NCBI RefSeq assembly: GCF_005222485.1 | Contig: NZ_CP029078.1 | Span: forward strand, 5,669,501-5,733,500 | Length of the DNA: 64,000 nt | From: Streptomyces griseoviridis | GTDB lineage: Bacteria > Actinomycetota > Actinomycetes > Streptomycetales > Streptomycetaceae | Direction: 5' to 3' | Shown here: positions 58,873 to 64,000 of the stretch, one piece after another | Layout: each line of letters opens with the position of its first letter | How positions within the stretch are numbered: position 1 is the first letter of the stretch | Notes under the pieces: generated by a model | Seen by the model: the letters and a program-made list of their open reading frames with translations, nothing else | The model's database searches: none | Told to the model about the DNA's origin: nothing | Program-made: the position numbers and the translations under genes

Positions 58873-59322
58873 ATGAAAACGGACATGGGTAGGCTTGCTG
58901 GCCCGGCCTGGGAAGTGATCGGCGTGATCGACACCGAAGGCGACCGTGCCGAGTGGACCTTTCCCGCGGAGCCGGGAGCCGTCCGCAACGCCCGTGACGC
59001 CGTGCGCGACCGGCTGCGCCGCTGGAACCTCGAACCCCTCACCGACCTCACCACTCTGCTGGTCAGCGAGCTGGTCACCAACTCCCTCCGGCACGCGACC
59101 GGCCCCATCGGACTCCGTCTCGTGCGCCCCGCGCACCCCGGCGACGTCCTGCGCGTCGAGGTGTCCGACCCGCTTCCCGACCCGCCCCGCGAGCGGGTCG
59201 CCCGTCCGGAGGACGAGAGCGGGCGCGGACTCCAACTCGTCGCGCTGTCCTCGCGCAGTTGGGGTACCCGCCCCGGCGACACCGGCAAAACGGTCTGGTT
59301 CGAACTGGCCGTACCGGGGTGA
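58873..59322 (+). CDS. RsbW-like ATP-binding protein (anti-sigma kinase fold)
   Basis: The 149-residue protein is a stand-alone HATPase_c domain: WTFPAEPGAVRNARDAVRDRL, LLVSELVTNSLRHATGPIGLRL (N box), VEVSDPLPDPP (G1 box) and GRGLQLVALSSRSWGTRPGDTGKTVWFEL. Streptomyces have many such RsbW-related proteins that bind sigma factors or anti-anti-sigma partners. ATG 58873 and 58885 are both possible starts. It precedes the PAS-GAF-PP2C phosphatase, whose C-terminal domain has the same fold, but no direct link is shown. Confidence 0.85.
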   Translation: MKTDMGRLAGPAWEVIGVIDTEGDRAEWTFPAEPGAVRNARDAVRDRLRRWNLEPLTDLTTLLVSELVTNSLRHATGPIGLRLVRPAHPGDVLRVEVSDPLPDPPRERVARPEDESGRGLQLVALSSRSWGTRPGDTGKTVWFELAVPG

Positions 59323-59593
59323 ACCGGACGCCCCGCCCGCCCGTGGAAGCTGTACGAGGCAGTCCGCTTCGCCCGCCGCCCTGTTCGGCGGAGGTCGGTT
59401 GTCGATAGGAGTGGTTCGACGACGTGTTGGCTGGTTAGAAGACTGGAAGTGTTGTCACGGTCCGGACCGAAAACCATCGGGACCGTGCTGTGATCGTGAA
59501 CACCGTGTTGTGCGGCGCCGTAGTGCTGGATACTGCGGGCAGCCGCTGCCGGTGACCGGTGCCGGACGCGGTGAGCTGGAGGGGACGGTTCGA

Positions 59594-62239
59594 GTGAGCG
59601 AGATACCAGCGAAGGCGGCGGAGTCCAAGGACCCGTCGGGCGGTGCGAGGTCGTACACCGCGGGCGCTGCCGATGCGCCGGCGCCACGCGCGGTGACGGG
59701 CGTCGGCGAGCCGCCCGCACCTGGTGACGCCATGTGGCAGAGCAGTCCGCCCGGCTCGATCTACGACTACATCAAGGTCGCCTCCTTCTCCATCGGCCCC
59801 GACGGACTCGTCGACCAGTGGAGCCTGCGCGCCGAACAACTCTTCGGCATCACCGCGGAGCAGGCCGTCGGCATGGACCCCATCGAGACGTTCGTCGACC
59901 CCGATCTGCGCGAGCAGGGCCAGCGGAAGATGGCCGAGATCCTCGACGGGCGGGAGTGGACCGGCGTGGTCCCCTTCCGGGTGCCCGAGCCGAGAAGCAG
60001 GGGCGAGTGCGGGGAGGAGGGCCTCGCCGAGGTCTACGTCATGCCCACGCTCACCGAGGACGGTGAGAAGGCCGCCGTCTGCATCGTCGTCGACGTCCGC
60101 ACCCTGCGGAACATCGAGACCGACCTCGCCGCCTCACAGTCGATTTTCGGGCAATCCCCTTTCGGCTTCCTGCTCATCGACGCCGACCTGCGGGTCCGCC
60201 GCGCCAACCAGCGGTTCGCCTCCCTCTTCGGCGGCACCCCCGACGACCACCGCGGCAAGGGCGTCCACGACTACCTGCCCCGGCCCGAGGCCGACCGCAT
60301 CACGGCCACCCTGCGCCGGGTCCTCGAGACCGGCAACGCCATCACCGACATGCACGTCACCGGCTTCGTGCCGAACACCGACGAGCGCCGCCACTGGTCC
60401 GTCAACCTCTACCGCGTGCACAGCGGGAGCGGCCGGCCCATCGGGGTCGCCTGGCTCGCCACCGACATCACCGCCCGCCGCGCCGCCGCCCGCGAGGCCG
60501 CCGCCGCACGGCGCAATCTCGCCCTCCTCAACGAGGCCGGTGCCCGCATCGGCAACTCCCTCGACCTGGAGACCACCGCACGCGAACTCCTCGACGTCGT
60601 CGTGCCCGGCTTCTGCGACCTCGCCACCGTCGACCTCTACCAGGGGCTGCTGGCCGGCGACGAGACCCCGCCGGGACTCGCCGACGGCAGCGCCGCGCTG
60701 CGCCGGGTCGCCTTCGCCAGCGCCGTCTCCGACGCGCCGTTCGTCGGCGGCGGGACCTCCGTCGAGGTCGGCGCCGTCCACCACTACCCCTTCAACTCGC
60801 CCTGCGCCGACGCCCTGCGCACCGCCCGCACCCAGCGGGTGCCGGCCGAGGAGGGCGGGCTCGTGCAGTCCACCCTCGCCGTGCCGATGGTCGCCCACGA
60901 CACCGTCGTCGGACTCGTCCAGTTCGCCAGGACCAAGGGCAGCGAGCCGTTCGGCGACCGGGACCGCGACCTCGCCGTGGAACTCGCCGCGCGCGCCGCC
61001 GTCTGCATCGACAACGCGCGGCTGTACCGGCGCGAGCACGAACGGGCCCTGATACTGCAACGGTCCCTGCTGCCGCCCGGCGACCCGGTCGCCTCCGGAC
61101 TCGACATCGCCTGCCGCTACCGGCCCGGCAACTCCTCCTCCGACCGCCCCAGCGAGGTCGGCGGCGACTGGTTCGACGTCATCGAACTGCCGGGCCACCG
61201 CACCGCGTTGGTCGTTGGCGACGTCATGGGCCGCGGACTGCGGGCCGCCGTCGCCATGGGCGAACTGCGCTCCGCCGTGCGCACCCTGGCCCTGCTCGAC
61301 CTCGAACCGGCCGAAGTGCTCGGCGCGTTGGACGAGATCGCCCGCGGGCTCGGGGCACCGGGCGGGGTCCAGCAGGCCACCCGCTCCGCCCGCAGGCCCC
61401 GCGAGGCCGACCTCTCCGAGGTGTACCTCGCCACCTGCATCTACGCCGTCTACGACTCCGTCACCCGGCGCATCACCTTCGCCAACGCGGGCCACCTCCC
61501 GCCGGTCCTCGTCGAACCGGGCGAGGACGCCCTGATGCTCGACGTGCCGCCCGGCATGCCGCTCGGGGTCGGCGGCGAACCCTTCGAGGAGGTCGACGTC
61601 GACCTGCCCGAGGGCGCCCTGCTCGCCCTCTACACCGACGGCCTCGTCGAGTCCCGCGACCACCCGCTCGACGAGGGGCTCCAGGCGTTCGTCGGCGCGC
61701 TCACCGACCCCGCCCGCCCCCTGGAGGACGTCTGCGACCACGTCCTCAACACCCTCGACACCCACCACGGAGAGGACGACATCGCCCTGCTGATGGCGCG
61801 CGTCCAGGGCCTGCCCACCGACTCCGTCGGCGACTGGACGCTGCCGCGCGAACCGCGCAGCGTGGGCCGCGCCCGCGAGCACGCGCGCGGCCAACTGCTG
61901 TCCTGGGGCCTGGAACCGCTCGTCGACACGGCGGAACTCCTCGTCAGCGAACTCGTCACCAACGCGCTGCGCTACGGCGAGGGCGAGATCCGGCTGCGGC
62001 TCCTGCTGGACCGCACCCTGGTCTGCGAGGTCTGGGACTCGGGACTCGTCCAGCCGCGCCGCCGCCGCGCCCGCGACACCGACGAAGGCGGCCGGGGCCT
62101 GCAACTCGTCGGGCTGCTCAGCACGTCCTGGGGCTCACGCCGCACCCCCCGCGGCAAGACGGTCTGGTTCGAACTCCCGCTGCCCGACGGCGAGACGGGC
62201 CTGACGGACCCGGCGGAGGCGCTGCTCAGCCTGTTCTGA
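59594..62239 (+). CDS. PAS-PAS-GAF-PP2C phosphatase with C-terminal ATPase domain
   Basis: The 881-residue sensor phosphatase carries two PAS domains (about 57-170, IYDYIKVASFSIGPDGLVDQWS; about 185-300, FGFLLIDADLRVRRANQRFASLFGG). A GAF domain follows (about 320-490), then a SpoIIE-type PP2C phosphatase (about 500-735; GGDWFDVIELPGHRTALVVGDVMGRG, LYTDGLVESRDH, GEDDIALLMAR). An HATPase_c domain closes the chain (about 745-870; LLVSELVTNALRYGEG, GGRGLQLVGLLSTSWG). It would dephosphorylate anti-anti-sigma factors in response to internal or redox cues. The GTG at 59594 follows GGAGGGG. Confidence 0.92.
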   Translation: MSEIPAKAAESKDPSGGARSYTAGAADAPAPRAVTGVGEPPAPGDAMWQSSPPGSIYDYIKVASFSIGPDGLVDQWSLRAEQLFGITAEQAVGMDPIETFVDPDLREQGQRKMAEILDGREWTGVVPFRVPEPRSRGECGEEGLAEVYVMPTLTEDGEKAAVCIVVDVRTLRNIETDLAASQSIFGQSPFGFLLIDADLRVRRANQRFASLFGGTPDDHRGKGVHDYLPRPEADRITATLRRVLETGNAITDMHVTGFVPNTDERRHWSVNLYRVHSGSGRPIGVAWLATDITARRAAAREAAAARRNLALLNEAGARIGNSLDLETTARELLDVVVPGFCDLATVDLYQGLLAGDETPPGLADGSAALRRVAFASAVSDAPFVGGGTSVEVGAVHHYPFNSPCADALRTARTQRVPAEEGGLVQSTLAVPMVAHDTVVGLVQFARTKGSEPFGDRDRDLAVELAARAAVCIDNARLYRREHERALILQRSLLPPGDPVASGLDIACRYRPGNSSSDRPSEVGGDWFDVIELPGHRTALVVGDVMGRGLRAAVAMGELRSAVRTLALLDLEPAEVLGALDEIARGLGAPGGVQQATRSARRPREADLSEVYLATCIYAVYDSVTRRITFANAGHLPPVLVEPGEDALMLDVPPGMPLGVGGEPFEEVDVDLPEGALLALYTDGLVESRDHPLDEGLQAFVGALTDPARPLEDVCDHVLNTLDTHHGEDDIALLMARVQGLPTDSVGDWTLPREPRSVGRAREHARGQLLSWGLEPLVDTAELLVSELVTNALRYGEGEIRLRLLLDRTLVCEVWDSGLVQPRRRRARDTDEGGRGLQLVGLLSTSWGSRRTPRGKTVWFELPLPDGETGLTDPAEALLSLF

Positions 62240-62292
62240 CGAGGGAGGCTCCGCCGGTGCCGGTCGGCCCCGCACGGGGTCCCGTGAGCCGG

Positions 62293-64000
62293 CTAACCCG
62301 GGTCCGCGGCGCGGCGGCGGCCGGTCCTGGGGCCGCCGAAGCTCGGGGGCGGCCCGACGGCGCCCTGCGGATCTCCGTCCGACGGCGGCAGCAGCACGCC
62401 GCCGAGGACCGCGCCCGCGAGACCGCTCTCGTGCCCGCTCCCGCCGCTCAACGGGTTGCCGTGGCCGCGCACATCGCGTTCGGCCAGCTCACGGGCGCGG
62501 ACCGCCAGCGCGTCGGCGGTGAGCGGATCGGCGTCCCGGAGCCGCCTCGCCTCCGAGAGCCGGGTCCTGGCCTCGCTGCCGACGGCACCCCGGTGCGTGC
62601 CGATGAACGTGTCGGCGTCGGCCGTGCTGTGCGCGGCGACCAGGGAGGCGGCGAACGGCACCGCGCCCGCCCGGCCCGCGGCCAGCGGCAGCACGGCGGA
62701 GGCGACCCGCCGCAGCGCGTCGACCGGATCGGAAGGTCCCGCCGTCGCCTCGGTCCTGACGGCGGCCAGGACGGCGTCGGCGACATCGGCTTGGGCCAGC
62801 AACATGTCGGCGGGGAGCAGGGGTTCGGCCGGCCGCGCCCCTGACGCGCCGGGCCTGACGAACCGGTGCCCCCGCGCGGTCACCGGCCGTTCGGCGCCGT
62901 CGCCGCGGACGGCCGCCGCGTGGTCCCGCGCCGTCTCCCGCGCCCCCGCGATCTCCGCCTCGGCGCCGCTCAGCGTGGCCGGAAGCAGCCGCTCGGCCGA
63001 CTCCAGGTCGGCGGCGAGGCGTTCGACGCCGTCCAGGAACGCGGCGGCCTGCGCGATCCCGCCCTCGGCCGCCCGCAGCTGCCTGGCCGCGACGTCGGGT
63101 TCGCCCCGGTCCGCCGCCTGCCGGGCCTCGTTGAGCCGGAACGTCGTGAACACCAGCCGGTCCTTGGCCTGTTCGACGGAGCCGGTCACGGAGTCCGTCA
63201 CCGCGGGCCCGTACCGCTCCCCGAGCCCCGCGACCAGCGTCGCCATCCGGCGGGTACGGGCGCCCAGTTCACGGAACCGGGTCTCGGCGGCCACCAGCGC
63301 GTCCACGACCCCGGGCGCCGACCCCCTTTCGAGGCCGCGCAGTTGGTCGAAGGAGTCGGCGTCCGCGTCCAGCCGCCACCCCGCCTCCTCGCACCGCGCG
63401 ACGATCCCGGCGAGCGACTGCCGCCGCTCGTCGTGGTCGGCCGGTGGCCCTTCGTCGTAGCGCTGCCGCAGCCGGAAGGCGTCCGACAGCTCCGCCGCCG
63501 CCTCCCGCACCGCCCGCGCGTACGGCGCGACGGCCGCCGCCCCGAGCCGCGCCTCGGCCGGCCCCAGCTCCTCCCGGGACACCCGCACCCAGTCGTCGGC
63601 CGCGACGAGCAGCGCCCGCGCCCGGTCGTCCGCCTCCGGCAGCGAGGGCGGGGCGTCGGCGGCCGGGGCGGTCGCCCAGCCGGGGGTGGTCCTGGTCCTG
63701 GCCCGCCGGGTGCGCCGCACATACCCGTACCCGCCGAACGCCAGGGCGGCGACGACCACGACGAGGGGAAGCACCAGGTCGGCGGTGGAGGTCCCGCCGG
63801 ACGCGGGTGCCGACCGCGCGGTGGCCGCGGGGGCGGCCGCCGCGCTCGGCGGCGGAACCGGCGTGGCGCTGTGGAACGTCACCCCCGGCAGGACCAGCCA
63901 CACCACACCGGCGAGGCCGCCCAGCACGGTGTGCAGCAGGCGCGCGGGGACGAGGGACGGAGCGCGGCGTCTGGGCCGCCCCCGTATCAGGGAGGACGTC
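62293..64000 (-). CDS. Two-helix membrane protein with long helical cytoplasmic domain, start at the window edge
   Basis: Reading leftward, the frame is open from the window end: SSLIRGRPRRRAPSLVPARL, a hydrophobic segment (LLHTVLGGLAGVVWLVLPGV), a Pro/Ala/Ser linker, a second helix (TADLVLPLVVVVAALAFGGYGYVRR) and then about 460 mostly helical residues rich in Ala, Arg and Glu. The first base of the minus strand could be the G of an ATG, which would put the start just two bases outside the window. The second half resembles the cytoplasmic region of actinobacterial TPM-domain membrane proteins, but no TPM domain is visible. Function unknown. Confidence 0.68.
   Translation of the reverse strand, partial: TSSLIRGRPRRRAPSLVPARLLHTVLGGLAGVVWLVLPGVTFHSATPVPPPSAAAAPAATARSAPASGGTSTADLVLPLVVVVAALAFGGYGYVRRTRRARTRTTPGWATAPAADAPPSLPEADDRARALLVAADDWVRVSREELGPAEARLGAAAVAPYARAVREAAAELSDAFRLRQRYDEGPPADHDERRQSLAGIVARCEEAGWRLDADADSFDQLRGLERGSAPGVVDALVAAETRFRELGARTRRMATLVAGLGERYGPAVTDSVTGSVEQAKDRLVFTTFRLNEARQAADRGEPDVAARQLRAAEGGIAQAAAFLDGVERLAADLESAERLLPATLSGAEAEIAGARETARDHAAAVRGDGAERPVTARGHRFVRPGASGARPAEPLLPADMLLAQADVADAVLAAVRTEATAGPSDPVDALRRVASAVLPLAAGRAGAVPFAASLVAAHSTADADTFIGTHRGAVGSEARTRLSEARRLRDADPLTADALAVRARELAERDVRGHGNPLSGGSGHESGLAGAVLGGVLLPPSDGDPQGAVGPPPSFGGPRTGRRRAADPG

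Overview
The window is very GC-rich with C/G-ending codons, frequent GTG starts, a WhiB-family regulator, a class A penicillin-binding protein with a Ser/Thr/Pro tail, SpoIIE-type phosphatases and an in-frame TTA codon. Together these point to the chromosome of a Streptomyces or close relative. Most of it looks like core chromosome. The stretch from about 40.6 to 51.7 kb looks like an accessory island.

Layout. 0-2.4 kb: end of a Tad-type surface or secretion locus (Flp-like pilin, TadG-like protein, lipoprotein, OmpA-type protein). 2.5-6.8 kb: DUF192 protein, an overlapping lipoprotein/secreted-protein pair, a luciferase-like oxidoreductase and an unusual methyltransferase. 7.6-12.8 kb: uppS, a PIN-PhoH ATPase, a secreted SLT-fold lytic transglycosylase-like protein behind a long structured leader, and an AI-2E family permease. 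13.0-18.0 kb (minus): a translationally coupled padR-ABC ATPase-FtsX permease operon, then an SPFH protein coupled to a ribbon-helix-helix protein. 18.2-25.3 kb: class A PBP, catalase, GAF-PP2C-ATPase phosphatase, DUF402 protein. 25.4-29.9 kb: class II and class I fumarases side by side, a DUF1707 protein and a WhiB protein. 30.0-40.4 kb: a 133-bp triplicated repeat, glpX, a DUF4245 protein, a nitroreductase, xseB/xseA, an amino acid permease, ispH, a polyphosphate glucokinase, a DUF6542 protein and ychF.

The accessory island holds a VapBC-type toxin-antitoxin pair, two gene remnants, and a compact cluster. A double-module Lrp regulator and a CTP synthase run on the minus strand. Divergently run a flavin reductase, a nucleoside 2-deoxyribosyltransferase-like protein (with a TTA codon), a dihydroorotate dehydrogenase-like protein, a creatininase-family amidohydrolase, an NtaA/SnaA-type FMNH2 monooxygenase and a RutE-like nitroreductase. 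An HxlR regulator and a divergent DHA2-type exporter close it. The enzyme set suggests oxidative remodelling of a pyrimidine or similar cyclic amide, with export and possibly a resistant CTP synthase. I do not recognise it as a known pathway.

51.8-64 kb: a hypothetical protein, a HhH-SNF2 helicase, a DUF4190-type membrane protein, a GntR/HutC regulator, a small SPOR-annotated-type protein behind a possible leader ORF, a Nudix hydrolase, an RsbW-like kinase-fold protein, a PAS-GAF-PP2C-ATPase phosphatase, and a two-helix membrane protein cut by the window edge. I saw no rRNA, tRNA, insertion sequence or CRISPR array.
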